This document shows, one piece after another, positions 29,508 to 39,073 of a stretch of 64,000 nt of DNA. Numbering within the stretch: position 1 is the first letter of the stretch; each line of letters opens with the position of its first letter. Source of the stretch: Vibrio plantisponsor (GTDB lineage Bacteria; Pseudomonadota; Gammaproteobacteria; Enterobacterales; Vibrionaceae); the NCBI RefSeq assembly GCF_013041605.1, contig NZ_JABEQC010000008.1, positions 62,001 to 126,000 of the forward strand, written 5' to 3'. Below the pieces are notes generated by a model. That model was given only the letters and a program-made list of their open reading frames with translations, was not told the DNA's origin and did no database searches. The translations under genes were made by a program, and so were the position numbers.

Positions 29508-30995
29508 TTATGCGTCTTCACCGAACCAACAAATGTTACGAGCTGCCATAATAAGCTCGCCAGCGCGTTCTTCGGTTAGACCTTCAATACCTTCAAGATC
29601 GTCGATGCCTTGGTCTGCCAAGTCTTCAAGTGTTACTACACCTTTAGCAGCAAGTTTAAATGCCATATCACGCTCTAGACCTGCTAGCGATAGTAGGTCT
29701 TCAGCTGGCTCTAGGCCTTCGAACGATTCTTCTTGTGCCAATGCGATTGTTGTCAATGCATCTTTTGCACGGTTACGCAGTTCTTCGACTAGGTCTTCAT
29801 CCAGACCATCTACTTCAAGTAGTTCGTTTACTGGAACGTACGCAACTTCTTCTAATGTAGAGAAACCTTCTTCAACCAACAGCTCAGCGAAATCTTGCTC
29901 AATATCGAGATACTTCATGAAGCGCTCGATAGCTGCCATTGATTCTTCTTGGTGTTTCTTGTTTAGATCAGCAACTGTCATTACGTTCAGTTCCCAACCA
30001 GACAGTTGAGACGCTAGACGTACGTTTTGACCGTTACGACCGATAGCTTGAGCTAGGTTATCCGCTTCAACTGCGATATCCATTGAGTGTGCATCTTCAT
30101 CAACGATGATAGAAGCAACGTCAGCAGGAGCCATTGCGTTGATAACGAATTGCGCAGGGTTATCATCCCAAAGCACGATATCAATACGCTCACCACCAAG
30201 CTCACTAGATACAGCTTGTACACGCGCTCCACGCATACCAACACACGCACCTACTGGGTCGATACGACGATCGTTTGTCTTCACAGCAATTTTTGCGCGA
30301 GAACCAGGATCACGAGCCGCACCTTTCAGTTCGATCATCTCTTCGCCAATTTCTGGCACTTCCACACGGAACAGTTCGGCCAACATTTCTGGCTTAGAAC
30401 GAGTTACGAACAGTTGGAAACCACGCGCTTCTGGAGCCACTTTGTAAAGCAGGCCACGAACACGATCGCCTGGACGGAAGTTTTCACGTGGCAGTTGGTC
30501 TTCACGTAGGATTACCGCTTCAGCGTTGTTACCAAGATCTAGGATAACAGTCTCACGGTTAACTTTTTTAACCACACCCGTTACTAGCTCACCTTCATTA
30601 TCGATGAACTGTTCTACGATTTGTGCGCGTTCAGCTTCACGTACCTTTTGTACGATAACTTGCTTCGCAGTTTGCGTTGTGATGCGGTCAAATGTTACTG
30701 ATTCGATTTGCTCTTCGTAGTAATGACCTAACTCAACTGAATCGTCATCATAAGATGCAGCTTCTAGAGACATCTCTTTCGTTGGGTTTTCTACTTCATC
30801 TACAACTAACCAACGACGGAAAGTTTCAAACTCACCAGTTTTGCGGTCGATAGCAACACGAACATCTACGTCAATTTCGTATTTCTTCTTAGTTGATGTT
30901 GCTAGCGCAATTTCAAGCGCTTCAAAAATACGCTCACGAGGTACTGCTTTCTCGTTCGAAACAGCCTCTACAACCGCTAAAATTTCTTTACTCAT
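29508..30995 (-). CDS. nusA: Transcription termination/antitermination factor NusA
   Basis: A 495-aa NusA, full length for gamma-proteobacteria. It has the N-terminal RNA-polymerase-binding domain (about 1-125), an S1 domain (about 135-200), two KH domains (about 230-345; [14 protein letters not shown] and [15 protein letters not shown]), and two acidic C-terminal repeats (about 360-495) that in E. coli contact alpha-CTD and lambda N. It acts on pausing, termination and antitermination, and so may act on its own operon leader. Upstream is rimP (35 bases), downstream infB (22 bases). Confidence 0.98.
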   Translation of the reverse strand: MSKEILAVVEAVSNEKAVPRERIFEALEIALATSTKKKYEIDVDVRVAIDRKTGEFETFRRWLVVDEVENPTKEMSLEAASYDDDSVELGHYYEEQIESVTFDRITTQTAKQVIVQKVREAERAQIVEQFIDNEGELVTGVVKKVNRETVILDLGNNAEAVILREDQLPRENFRPGDRVRGLLYKVAPEARGFQLFVTRSKPEMLAELFRVEVPEIGEEMIELKGAARDPGSRAKIAVKTNDRRIDPVGACVGMRGARVQAVSSELGGERIDIVLWDDNPAQFVINAMAPADVASIIVDEDAHSMDIAVEADNLAQAIGRNGQNVRLASQLSGWELNVMTVADLNKKHQEESMAAIERFMKYLDIEQDFAELLVEEGFSTLEEVAYVPVNELLEVDGLDEDLVEELRNRAKDALTTIALAQEESFEGLEPAEDLLSLAGLERDMAFKLAAKGVVTLEDLADQGIDDLEGIEGLTEERAGELIMAARNICWFGEDA

Positions 30996-31030
30996 TGTTA
31001 TAGCCTCTTAAGCTCTTTTCTCTAGGAGAA

Positions 31031-31486
31031 CTAAAATTTAGGGATCAGGTTAGCTTTTGAAATGTTGCTAATCGCAAAATGTTCTTCTTGACCATCTACA
31101 GTTATAGCAACAGTTTCACCATCAACTGAGTGAATGATGCCTTTCCATTTACGACGGTTTGCTACAGCCATTTTCAAAACGATGCTGACCTCGTGACCGA
31201 TAAATTGATCATAATGTGCAGCTTTAAAGAGTGGTCTTTCCATACCTGGCGAAGACACTTCTAAGTTGTAAGCCACAGTGATCGGATCTTCAACATCCAA
31301 TACAGCACTCACTTGGTGACTTACTTCTGCACAATCGTCAACGTTAATACCGTTTTCATGATCAATGTAGATACGTAGTGTTGAGTGTTGTCCTGCGCGA
31401 ACAAACTCTAATCCAACTAACTCATAACCTGAAGCCGCTACAGGAGCCTCAAGCATCTCAGTTAATTGTCTTTCTAAACCAGTCAT
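31031..31486 (-). CDS. rimP: Ribosome maturation factor RimP
   Basis: A 151-aa RimP, required for 30S subunit maturation. It shows the N-terminal domain with [20 protein letters not shown] (about 7-26) and the motif [12 protein letters not shown] (about 102-113) before the Sm-like C-terminal domain. It is the first protein gene after tRNA-fMet, and its start lies just 18 bases beyond the T-run of a leader terminator (31,505-31,524), so expression probably depends on readthrough or a local promoter. Confidence 0.96.
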   Translation of the reverse strand: MTGLERQLTEMLEAPVAASGYELVGLEFVRAGQHSTLRIYIDHENGINVDDCAEVSHQVSAVLDVEDPITVAYNLEVSSPGMERPLFKAAHYDQFIGHEVSIVLKMAVANRRKWKGIIHSVDGETVAITVDGQEEHFAISNISKANLIPKF

Positions 31487-31504
31487 TTAAACCACTCCAG
31501 AAAC

Positions 31505-31524
31505 AAAAAAAGGGCATAGAGCCC
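31505..31524 (-). terminator. Leader terminator/attenuator just before rimP
   Basis: Minus-strand stem GGGC / GCCC with a TCTAT loop followed by seven T. The stem is short (four G-C pairs) but well placed, 18 bases upstream of the rimP start. With the stronger hairpin at 31,579-31,603 it forms a tandem terminator after tRNA-fMet. Confidence 0.65.
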
Positions 31525-31578
31525 AATTTAAATTCCAAGCAAAGCACCTGTGTTTCACGTTAAGAAACACAGATAACA

Positions 31579-31603
31579 AAAAACCCCGAAAGTCGGGGTT
31601 TTT
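31579..31603 (-). terminator. tRNA-fMet transcript terminator
   Basis: Perfect 11-bp stem AAAAACCCCGA / TCGGGGTTTTT with a 3-base loop and a T-run on the minus strand, about 100 bases after tRNA-fMet. An additional stem GTGTTTC / GAAACAC (31,550-31,570) lies between this and the second terminator. Confidence 0.85.
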
Positions 31604-31702
31604 GCTGCTGGACCCTGATAAATTGAGAATTTCTTCTCAACTGCAGTGAGGTAAACACTGCCAAACTTGCAACAACTACCACTATAAATAATAGAAGATA
31701 GT

Positions 31703-31779
<77 letters not shown>

Positions 31780-31833
31780 TCCGACTTGCGAGCAATTATA
31801 CGCTCAACAAGGTGATTTACAAGTTTGTAAACA

Positions 31834-31916
31834 TGGTGCCGAGAGAGGGACTCGAACCCTCACACCGAAGCGCTAGCACCTCATGCTAGTGTGTCTACCA
31901 ATTTCACCATCTCGGC
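31834..31916 (-). tRNA. leuU: tRNA-Leu (GAG)
   Basis: An 83-nt class II tRNA on the minus strand with encoded CCA. Acceptor GCCGAGA pairs with TCTCGGC. The anticodon stem CTAGC / GCTAG encloses loop ATGAGGT, giving anticodon GAG. The variable arm is short for Leu (around CGCTTCGGTG). It lies between secG (27 bases) and tRNA-fMet. Confidence 0.97.
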
Positions 31917-31942
31917 ATAACCTTTCTTACTTAAAAGTAAGA

Positions 31943-32281
31943 TTATTGAGGAATTTCGTCGCCTGTTGGGGCTGGAGCTTCACTCAATGTACCTTCAGTC
32001 GTTTGCTCAATCACTTGACCTTTTGCAGGGTCAACCCATTGTGATTCAGTTTTATGTGTAGACATATTGCCTAGCACAAGACTAAAGATAAAAAATACTG
32101 TTGCAAAAATTGCAGTCATTCGGGTTAGGAAGTTTCCTGAGCCGCTCGCGCCAAACACTGTGTTTGAAGCACCAGCACCGAATGAGGCTCCCATATCTGC
32201 GCCTTTACCTTGCTGGATCAACACTAGGCCAATGATACCAACCGCTGCCAACAGGTAAATCACAAGTAGAACTGTAAACAT
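31943..32281 (-). CDS. secG: SecG, Sec translocon subunit
   Basis: A 112-aa inner-membrane protein with two hydrophobic helices (about 1-22 and 50-72) and the conserved loop LVLIQQGKGADMGASFGAGAS (about 20-40). It aids SecYEG protein export. I start at the ATG 32,281 because AGGTGGA lies just upstream; the GTG three codons earlier lies inside that ribosome site. The tail after residue 75 is acidic and Thr/Glu/Pro-rich. Its neighbours, glmM upstream and tRNA-Leu downstream, match E. coli order. Confidence 0.95.
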   Translation of the reverse strand: MFTVLLVIYLLAAVGIIGLVLIQQGKGADMGASFGAGASNTVFGASGSGNFLTRMTAIFATVFFIFSLVLGNMSTHKTESQWVDPAKGQVIEQTTEGTLSEAPAPTGDEIPQ

Positions 32282-32412
32282 TGCTTCCACCTATGTTCCA
32301 AATTGTTGAGCCAGCGCCGTTCCAATCATTTCTATTTATCGACAAGAACAAGGCTAGCGACCTCCTAACAGAAGGCGGACGCAATACTATCGAATGCGAG
32401 TATGACTGACAA

Positions 32413-32527
32413 GGGATATTTGATAAAAATATCCCGTTTGCTTATCAAACGGTCAAAAAAGGCTCAAAGTGATATTAGTTTAAACTTGGCTCCAAATTTC
32501 TAACTTGGTTAAAAACTTAGGAGCCAA
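32413..32527 (-). other. Adjacent hairpins between glmM and secG
   Basis: Three inverted repeats lie in the 258-bp gap: GGGATATTT / AAATATCCC with a 5-base loop (32,413-32,435), CCGTTTG / CAAACGG with a 5-base loop (32,434-32,452), and TTGGCTCC / GGAGCCAA with a 26-base loop (32,486-32,527). The first two share two bases and cannot both form fully. One may end glmM transcription, but none has a classic T-run. Confidence 0.45.
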
Positions 32528-32539
32528 TAAAAACAAGAC

Positions 32540-33880
32540 TTAACAGTTCGCTTTTACAGCTTCTGCAATTTTTAAAGCTGAAGATTTAACAAGATCTGCG
32601 TCTTCCCCTTCAACCATTACGCGAAGCAGAGGCTCAGTGCCTGACTTGCGAAGTAATACGCGGCCTTTCGCACCAAGTTGGGCTTCAACTTCCTTAACAC
32701 TCGCAATCACAGCATCGGCTTCTAACGGATTAGAATCACCACTAAAACGCACGTTTTCGAGCACTTGAGGATAGAGTGTCATTCCTTTAGACAACTCGCC
32801 TAAAGACATTTCACTGCCTACAACTGAAGCTAAAACTTGTAGCGCGGCAACAATCGCATCACCAGTAGTCACTTTATCCAGCAAGATAATATGACCAGAG
32901 TTCTCTGCACCAATCTTCCAACCTTTAGCCAGCAATTGCTCCATTACGTAGCGATCACCAACTGCAGCACGAACAAATGGAATACCCAGTTGTTTCAGGC
33001 CATTTTCCATACCTAGGTTTGTCATTAGCGTACCTACAACACCGCCTTTCAACTCTCCGCGACGTAATGCATCGCGGGCGATGATATAAGCGATTTGGTC
33101 GCCGTCGACCTTATTGCCATTCTCATCAACCATAATTAAACGGTCACCATCGCCATCAAATGCCAGACCAAGGTGAGCTTGCTCTTCAACAACACGTATT
33201 TGTAGCGCAGCCACATCCGTAGCGCCTACTTTATCGTTGATATTGGTACCGTTGGGTTCGATACCCATGGCAATAACTTCTGCTCCTAACTCTTTAAACA
33301 CATTCGGAGCAATGTGGTATGTCGCACCATGTGCACAGTCGACCACGATTTTCAGCCCTGCCAAACTCAATTTATTTGGAAAAGTGCTTTTACAGAATTC
33401 GATATAACGGCCAGCGGCATCAACTAAGCGTGATGCTTTACCCAGCATCGCAGATTCAACACAGGTGATCTCTTTGTCTAACTCAGCTTCGATAGCCAAC
33501 TCAACTTCATCAGGTAACTTTGTGCCGTTTGAAGAGAAGAACTTAATACCGTTGTCGTAATACGGGTTGTGAGATGCCGAGATAACAATACCCGCTTCCG
33601 CACGAAAAGTTTGCGTTAGATATGCTACTGCAGGCGTAGGCATTGGACCAGTCAATACCGCTTTTAAGCCCGCAGCTGCTAAACCCGCTTCAAGAGCAGA
33701 TTCCAACATATAGCCAGAAATACGAGTATCTTTACCTATAATAACTTGCTTAGTACCTTGCTTCGCTAACACTCGTCCAGCAGCCCAACCAAGCTTAAGT
33801 ACAAAATCTGGAGTGATTGGGTATTGCCCAACTTTGCCACGCACGCCATCAGTACCAAAATAACGTCTTTCGTCAGACAT
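32540..33880 (-). CDS. glmM: Phosphoglucosamine mutase GlmM
   Basis: A 446-aa alpha-D-phosphohexomutase converting glucosamine-6-phosphate to glucosamine-1-phosphate for UDP-GlcNAc, peptidoglycan and LPS. The phosphoserine loop is in [15 protein letters not shown] (Ser about 102). The metal loop is FDGDGDRLI (about 240-248), and the phosphate-binding loop [12 protein letters not shown] is near the C-terminus. Length matches the family. It is downstream of folP (about 37 bases), as in E. coli, and probably cotranscribed. Confidence 0.97.
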   Translation of the reverse strand: MSDERRYFGTDGVRGKVGQYPITPDFVLKLGWAAGRVLAKQGTKQVIIGKDTRISGYMLESALEAGLAAAGLKAVLTGPMPTPAVAYLTQTFRAEAGIVISASHNPYYDNGIKFFSSNGTKLPDEVELAIEAELDKEITCVESAMLGKASRLVDAAGRYIEFCKSTFPNKLSLAGLKIVVDCAHGATYHIAPNVFKELGAEVIAMGIEPNGTNINDKVGATDVAALQIRVVEEQAHLGLAFDGDGDRLIMVDENGNKVDGDQIAYIIARDALRRGELKGGVVGTLMTNLGMENGLKQLGIPFVRAAVGDRYVMEQLLAKGWKIGAENSGHIILLDKVTTGDAIVAALQVLASVVGSEMSLGELSKGMTLYPQVLENVRFSGDSNPLEADAVIASVKEVEAQLGAKGRVLLRKSGTEPLLRVMVEGEDADLVKSSALKIAEAVKANC

Positions 33881-33917
33881 AATATTTCCTTAGCCTATTC
33901 TTATAACTATTTGTGAC

Positions 33918-34751
33918 TTATAAATTATCGTTCATTGTTTGAATAACTTTCATCGCTTCCAATGTCTCTTCGACGTCATGAACTCGGATTATTTGTGCAC
34001 CTTTTAGAGCAGCTATAGTTGCGCATGTCACACTTGCAACCATACATTCCGCAGGTTTCTTCTCAAGAAGTTTAAACACCATTGATTTGCGAGACATTCC
34101 AGCAAGTATTGGGAAACCAAATCGATGAAGTTTTTCTAAATTGGCGAGTAAATGATAGTTGTGCTCAATTGATTTACCAAAGCCAAAGCCAGGGTCAAGA
34201 ATAATGTTCTCGCGATCAATCCCAGCACTTTCACACATAGCTAGCTTTTCGAGGAGAAATGTCTCTACTTCGAGCTGAACATTATCGTATTCCGGATTGA
34301 TTTGCATCGTTTTCGGTTGCCCTTTCATGTGCATGATACAAACAGGCACCTGTGCTTGGGCTGCGACTTCCAGTGCACCCGGCTCTTGCAGGGAACGAAC
34401 ATCATTGATTAGGTCTGCGCCGGCTTCTATCGATTGACGCATCACTTCAGCTTTACTGGTATCAACAGAAATCCAAACATCTTGATTAAATTCACGAATG
34501 GCTTTTATTGCAGGAATCACGCGGCGTAACTCTTCCTCAAGAGTGACTTCAGGAGCACCTGGTCGAGTTGACTCTCCGCCAATATCAATAATGCTCACTC
34601 CCGCCGCAATCATTTGTTTAGAGCGAGCAATAACATTTTCAATAGACGTATAACTTCCGCCATCAGAGAATGAGTCTGGCGTTGTATTTAGGATCCCCAT
34701 GACGTGAGGACGATCAAGAATGAGTTCTTTAGTTGCTGTTGTTATTTTCAT
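33918..34751 (-). CDS. folP: Dihydropteroate synthase
   Basis: A 277-aa TIM-barrel enzyme joining p-aminobenzoate to dihydropterin pyrophosphate in folate synthesis; the sulfonamide target. Motifs: MGILNTTPDSFSDGG (about 18-32), DIGGESTRPGA (about 56-66), DPGFGFGKS and the terminal IIRVHDVEET. I start at 34,751: the longer frame to 34,811 runs back through the terminator hairpin at 34,798-34,822, and 277 aa fits the family. The ribosome site is weak. Confidence 0.95.
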   Translation of the reverse strand: MKITTATKELILDRPHVMGILNTTPDSFSDGGSYTSIENVIARSKQMIAAGVSIIDIGGESTRPGAPEVTLEEELRRVIPAIKAIREFNQDVWISVDTSKAEVMRQSIEAGADLINDVRSLQEPGALEVAAQAQVPVCIMHMKGQPKTMQINPEYDNVQLEVETFLLEKLAMCESAGIDRENIILDPGFGFGKSIEHNYHLLANLEKLHRFGFPILAGMSRKSMVFKLLEKKPAECMVASVTCATIAALKGAQIIRVHDVEETLEAMKVIQTMNDNL

Positions 34752-34797
34752 AAACGATGAGTCTTTCCATAACCATGTTCCCATAACCTGGAAACAG

Positions 34798-34822
34798 AAA
34801 ACCCCGAACAAGTCGGGGTTTT
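34798..34822 (-). terminator. ftsH-folP intercistronic terminator
   Basis: 10-bp stem AAAACCCCGA / TCGGGGTTTT with a 5-base loop, ending in TTTTCTG on the minus strand. It lies between ftsH and folP, genes often treated as one operon, so it should reduce folP-glmM expression relative to ftsH. Confidence 0.8.
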
Positions 34823-34837
34823 AGAGATAACAAAAGA

Positions 34838-36793
34838 TTATTCTGAATCTTTTTTCTCAGTTGATGAGTCAGCAGAAGTCTCTTCTACTTTAGGTTCTTC
34901 TTTTGGCTCTTCAGCAGGAATTTCTGTTTTAGATGCTTCAGCCTTTTTCTCATCTTGAGCTTTAGCCTGGTCTGCCCAACCCGCTGGTTCGCGAATCTCT
35001 GATTTACGCTCCATCAGATCATCGATTTGCCCTGCATCAATCGTCTCATACTTCATCAATGCATCTTTCATCGAGTGCATGATATCCATATTGTCGATCA
35101 GAATCTTGCGAGCACGTTCGTAGTTGCGGTCAATGATGATACGAATTTCATCATCAATCAGCTTAGCTGTATCATCCGACATATGCTTGGTTTGCGTTAC
35201 GCTGCGGCCAAGGAATACTTCGCCTTCTTCTTCTGCATAAAGCATTGGCCCTAACTTCTCAGAGAAGCCCCACTGAGTCACCATCTTACGAGCAATATCT
35301 GTTGCACGTTCGATATCGTTTGACGCACCAGTTGATACTTTTTCAACACCGTAAATCAGTTCTTCAGCAAGACGCCCGCCGTACAAACTTGAAATCATCG
35401 ACTCTAAATGCTGTTTCGACATACTTACGCGATCTTGCTCAGGTAAGTACATAGTCACACCAAGAGCTCGACCACGAGGAATGATCGACACTTTATAAAC
35501 CGGATCATGTTCAGGTACTAAACGACCAACGATAGCATGACCAGCTTCATGGTAAGCTGTTGATTCTTTTGTTTCTTCAGACATCACCATTGAACGGCGC
35601 TCCGCACCCATCATGATTTTGTCTTTAGCCAGTTCAAATTCAACCATCGATACGTTGCGCTTGTTGCCACGAGCAGCAAATAGTGCCGCTTCGTTTACCA
35701 AGTTTGCAAGGTCTGCACCTGAGAAACCTGGAGTACCACGAGCAATTAATGATGGTTCAACATCACCAGCCAGTGGAACTTTACGCATGTGAACTTTAAG
35801 GATTTGCTCACGACCACGTACGTCTGGCAAACCAACAACCACTTGACGGTCAAAACGACCAGGACGAAGTAGCGCAGGGTCAAGTACGTCAGGACGGTTA
35901 GTTGCAGCGATAACGATAATACCTTCATTACCTTCGAAACCATCCATCTCAACCAGCATTTGGTTTAGTGTTTGTTCACGTTCATCGTGACCACCACCTA
36001 CACCTGCACCACGCTGACGACCTACAGCATCGATCTCATCGATAAAGATAATACAAGGAGCTGCTTTCTTCGCTTGTTCAAACATGTCACGCACACGAGA
36101 TGCACCGACACCGACGAACATTTCTACGAAATCAGAACCTGAAATAGTAAAGAAAGGTACTTTTGCTTCGCCTGCAATCGCTTTGGCCAGCAATGTTTTA
36201 CCTGTACCAGGAGGACCAACCATCAAAACACCTGTTGGAATTTTACCGCCTAGTTTTTGGAATCGGCTTGGATCACGTAAGTAATCAACCAGTTCTTTTA
36301 CATCTTCTTTTGCTTCATCACAGCCAGCAACATCACCAAATGTAGTTTTGATTTGCTCTTCACTCATCATGCGGGCTTTGCTCTTACCAAAGGACATTGC
36401 GCCTTTGCCGCCGCCGCCTTGCATTTGACGCATGAAGAAAATCCATACACCAACAAGCAGAATCATTGGGAACCAAGAAATGAAGATAGTTCCAAGTAGG
36501 CTTTGCTCTTCTGGAGCTGTACCTTGAACTTTCACATTCTGGTTGATCAAATCATCTAGTAATTTCTGATCATATACAGGCATATAAGTGACGTAACGTG
36601 CACTGCTGCCTCTACGAGTAAAGCTTATCTCACTGTTATTGAATTGAGCTTCTTGAATCTGGCCTTGACCAACTTCTTGTACAAAGGTCGTGTAATCGAT
36701 AGTTCTACCGTTGTTATCACCTGGACCAAAACTTTGGAATACAGACATCAACACAACAGCGATTACAAGCCACAGAATTAAATTTTTTGCCAT
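34838..36793 (-). CDS. ftsH: ATP-dependent zinc metalloprotease FtsH
   Basis: A 651-aa membrane AAA+ protease. The first helix (about 4-22) and second (about 98-120) flank a periplasmic domain. AAA motifs are Walker A GPPGTGKT (about 192-199), Walker [13 protein letters not shown] and the second region of homology. The zinc site is HEAGH (about 414-418). The C-terminal 45 residues are Lys/Glu-rich. It degrades LpxC, sigma-32 and unassembled membrane proteins in relatives. The ATG at 36,793 matches the conserved opening MAKNLILWL; the TTG three codons earlier is less likely. rlmE is upstream, as in E. coli. Confidence 0.97.
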   Translation of the reverse strand: MAKNLILWLVIAVVLMSVFQSFGPGDNNGRTIDYTTFVQEVGQGQIQEAQFNNSEISFTRRGSSARYVTYMPVYDQKLLDDLINQNVKVQGTAPEEQSLLGTIFISWFPMILLVGVWIFFMRQMQGGGGKGAMSFGKSKARMMSEEQIKTTFGDVAGCDEAKEDVKELVDYLRDPSRFQKLGGKIPTGVLMVGPPGTGKTLLAKAIAGEAKVPFFTISGSDFVEMFVGVGASRVRDMFEQAKKAAPCIIFIDEIDAVGRQRGAGVGGGHDEREQTLNQMLVEMDGFEGNEGIIVIAATNRPDVLDPALLRPGRFDRQVVVGLPDVRGREQILKVHMRKVPLAGDVEPSLIARGTPGFSGADLANLVNEAALFAARGNKRNVSMVEFELAKDKIMMGAERRSMVMSEETKESTAYHEAGHAIVGRLVPEHDPVYKVSIIPRGRALGVTMYLPEQDRVSMSKQHLESMISSLYGGRLAEELIYGVEKVSTGASNDIERATDIARKMVTQWGFSEKLGPMLYAEEEGEVFLGRSVTQTKHMSDDTAKLIDDEIRIIIDRNYERARKILIDNMDIMHSMKDALMKYETIDAGQIDDLMERKSEIREPAGWADQAKAQDEKKAEASKTEIPAEEPKEEPKVEETSADSSTEKKDSE

Positions 36794-36901
36794 GTCACTC
36801 AAGGTGTAAGCCTCTCGATAACTAGTTGTAATTAAAGGTAGGGTACTACAGTTTCTAGGCTGTAGCCATAGTGTTAACTTTTCTCATTACGAGTAAAATA
36901 G

Positions 36902-37531
36902 TTAACCTTTGTAACCAGTGGCGACAATATAAACTTCTCGAGAACGAGCTCTTGAAGAATCTGGTTTACGAATTTTCACAACTTTAAACATGTCTCGGAC
37001 ATCTTTAACGTATTGGTCAAACCCTTCGCCTTGAAACACTTTGACAACAAAACTACCATTAGGCGCAAGAACTTGTCGACACATATCTAATGCTAATTCG
37101 ACCAGATACATCGCCCTAGGTTGGTCTACAGAAAGATTCCCTGCCATATTCGGTGCCATGTCTGACATTACGACATCCACCATATCAGGCTGAATTCTTT
37201 CTAAAAGCGCTTCCAAAACCGCTTCTTCACGAAAATCACCTTGAAGAAACGATACACCAGCAATTGAGTCCATCGGCAAAATATCGCAAGCAATCACTTG
37301 CCCGTTGTCGCCGACAATACCAGCAGCATATTGTGACCAACCACCAGGAGCAGCCCCTAAGTCAACCACTGTCATTCCGGACTTCAATAATTTGTCTTTT
37401 TCTTGAATTTCTTCAATTTTAAAGATAGCACGTGAACGATAACCTTTCTTTTTAGCTTCATTCACATACTTGTCATCAAAATGTTCTTTCAACCAGCGGC
37501 CAGAGCTCGCTGAATGTTTTTGTTTACTCAT
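36902..37531 (-). CDS. rlmE: 23S rRNA 2'-O-methyltransferase RlmE (RrmJ/FtsJ)
   Basis: A 209-aa SAM-dependent methyltransferase for U2552 of 23S rRNA, a late 50S assembly step. It opens [20 protein letters not shown] and has the SAM motif [13 protein letters not shown] (about 57-69), DMAPN (about 124-128) and [10 protein letters not shown] with the catalytic Lys. The start at 37,531 is chosen from family length (about 208 aa); the longer frame to 37,696 would overlap the divergent yhbY gene. It is followed by ftsH after about 108 bases. Confidence 0.96.
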   Translation of the reverse strand: MSKQKHSASSGRWLKEHFDDKYVNEAKKKGYRSRAIFKIEEIQEKDKLLKSGMTVVDLGAAPGGWSQYAAGIVGDNGQVIACDILPMDSIAGVSFLQGDFREEAVLEALLERIQPDMVDVVMSDMAPNMAGNLSVDQPRAMYLVELALDMCRQVLAPNGSFVVKVFQGEGFDQYVKDVRDMFKVVKIRKPDSSRARSREVYIVATGYKG

Positions 37532-37650
37532 TCTAATCCTAATCAAACAGCGTCTATCTGAGAAAGTATGGTAGAAAATATAGTCTTCAAAGATAGATGG
37601 CGCTAAAATAGCTTTTTTCAACCCTGATAATAAAGAAATTTGGGCGCGTA

Positions 37651-37947
37651 ATGAACCTAAGCAACAAACAAAAGCAGCACCTAAAAGGTCTAGCACACCA
37701 TTTAAACCCAGTCGTTCTAATGGGCGCTAACGGGCTGACCGAAGCTGTTCTGGCAGAAATCGAAATTGCGCTTGACCACCATGAACTGATTAAAGTGAAA
37801 GTGGTATCTGAAGATCGCGAGACCAAACAACTGATTGTTGATGCGATCGTTCGAGAGACTAAAGCAGAAAAAGTACAAGTTATTGGTAAAGTACTGGTTC
37901 TGTATCGTCCTTCAGAGCAACGTAAGATTGAACTACCTCGTAAGTAA
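37651..37947 (+). CDS. yhbY: YhbY, CRM-domain ribosome assembly protein
   Basis: A 98-aa single-domain CRS1-YhbY protein that binds pre-50S particles. The RNA-binding motif is [16 protein letters not shown] (about 18-33, with the GxxG-type loop), and VYRPS-like text near the C-terminus ([16 protein letters not shown]) is conserved. It is divergent from rlmE and convergent with greA, sharing a perfect-palindrome terminator with it. This matches the E. coli neighbourhood. Confidence 0.95.
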   Translation: MNLSNKQKQHLKGLAHHLNPVVLMGANGLTEAVLAEIEIALDHHELIKVKVVSEDRETKQLIVDAIVRETKAEKVQVIGKVLVLYRPSEQRKIELPRK

Positions 37948-37987
37948 TAACTTTTTTGTAATAAACAAAAGTGTTACTTAAGATTAC

Positions 37988-38012
37988 AAAAAGGTCGCTG
38001 CAGCGACCTTTT
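37988..38012. terminator. Bidirectional terminator (yhbY / greA)
   Basis: AAAAGGTCGCTG directly abuts its reverse complement CAGCGACCTTTT, making a perfect palindrome with A/T flanks both ways. It lies between convergent yhbY and greA. Confidence 0.88.
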
Positions 38013-38039
38013 ATATTTCTAGCTAACTTGAAACGACGG

Positions 38040-38513
38040 TTAGATGTAATCTACTCGGTCGATTTCAAATACTTTTTCGCCACCAGGCGTCACGATGGTT
38101 ACTTCGTCACCTTCGCTTTTTGCAATCAGACCGCGAGCAATTGGTGAACTAACAGAGATTCGACCCGCTTTAATATCAGCTTCATCATCGCCAACAATTT
38201 GGTAAGTCTTTTCTTCATCAGTGTTCACATCGATCAGTGTCACTGTTGAACCAAAAATAACCTTACCAGTCTTATCCATCTTCGTTACATCGATAACTTG
38301 AGCCACAGAGAGCTTATATTCAATATCACGAATCTGAGCTTCACAGATCCCTTGCTCTTCACGAGCAGCGTGATATTCAGCATTCTCCTTCAAGTCACCT
38401 AGCTCACGAGCTTCTGCAATAGCTTGAGAAATTTGTGGGCGCAATTTCAATAATCTTTCAAGTTCTTCACGCAGTAATTTCTCACCGCGTACTGTCATAG
38501 GAACTTTTTCCAT
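38040..38513 (-). CDS. greA: Transcription elongation factor GreA
   Basis: A 157-aa Gre factor that rescues backtracked RNA polymerase by stimulating transcript cleavage. The N-terminal coiled coil (about 1-75) carries the acidic tip in [16 protein letters not shown] (Asp/Glu about 40-45), and the C-terminal FKBP-like domain has [17 protein letters not shown] (about 122-138). Length is that of the family. Its leader contains a terminator-like hairpin, see 38,542-38,584. Confidence 0.97.
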   Translation of the reverse strand: MEKVPMTVRGEKLLREELERLLKLRPQISQAIAEARELGDLKENAEYHAAREEQGICEAQIRDIEYKLSVAQVIDVTKMDKTGKVIFGSTVTLIDVNTDEEKTYQIVGDDEADIKAGRISVSSPIARGLIAKSEGDEVTIVTPGGEKVFEIDRVDYI

Positions 38514-38541
38514 TTTATACCTCTACGCCAAAGCTGCCTTT

Positions 38542-38584
38542 GGACAAAACGAAACAGCCTAACCTCCCTAGAGAGATAGGCTGT
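38542..38584 (-). promoter_or_regulatory. greA leader hairpin, terminator-like (GraL-type candidate)
   Basis: On the minus strand an 8-bp stem ACAGCCTA / TAGGCTGT with a 15-base loop is followed by TTTCGTTTTG, about 30 bases before the greA start. It could end transcription early and release a short leader RNA. E. coli greA has such a leader product (GraL). There is no sequence similarity claim here, only shared layout. Confidence 0.55.
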
Positions 38585-39073
38585 ATTAGATAAATTTATT
38601 TTGACTAAGTGTAAACAAAGTTTCTGTCGAAATCATCCAAATTAAAAATTAGATACAAGATTTGGCTTTCTGCGCACAATCCTAGCTCTCACAGAGATCT
38701 AGGTCACATTTCATCCAGTTCATATTTCCACCATTAAAATAAAAAAACATAAATATTTGCAGTTAACATTCGATTAAAAAAAGATTAGAAAAATAAAAAA
38801 AACCTTAAAAAACAGTTGATTGATATTTTCAACCAACAATAAAACGGTGTTCAATTGTGCTTTTTACATCATTTTACTAACAAGCTCAGGAACTTTGCGG
38901 TTTAAATCTAACTACGCAATATCCGTAAGGTTCCTAAACTTGTTTATGCAACTTTCACATAAACATGACATAGGAATCTTGATCGGCTTAAGTATTCAAA
39001 CGACGATAGATATGTGCGTTGTAGTATATTCACACTCTATTTCTATTTATGGACAGTAAATTAGGATTAAAAA
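38585..39073 (+). promoter_or_regulatory. ompU upstream region with long AT-rich tract and RNA-like stem
   Basis: About 490 bp without a gene. The stretch 38,735-38,815 is extremely A-rich, as upstream regions of ToxR-controlled porin genes are, but I cannot match a clean ToxR box. At 38,888-38,900 AGGAACTTTGCGG can pair with CCGTAAGGTTCCT at 38,923-38,935: 13 pairs with two G.U, valid only for plus-strand RNA. This suggests a structured long 5' UTR of ompU or a separate small RNA. The promoter itself is not located. Confidence 0.45.

Noticed and set aside
29533..30009. 158-aa Ser-rich plus-strand frame opposite nusA
   Set aside because: Composition (Ser/Arg) is what the antisense of Glu/Leu-rich coding gives; no independent evidence.
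34752..34811. N-terminal extension of FolP
   Set aside because: It overlaps the terminator hairpin and is not seen in the family.
37532..37696. N-terminal extension of RlmE
   Set aside because: It would overlap the divergent yhbY gene and lacks conserved sequence; 209 aa matches the family.
38735..38815. ToxR boxes (TNAAA-N5-TNAAA) before ompU
   Set aside because: The tract is so A-rich that partial matches occur by chance; none was clean and well placed.
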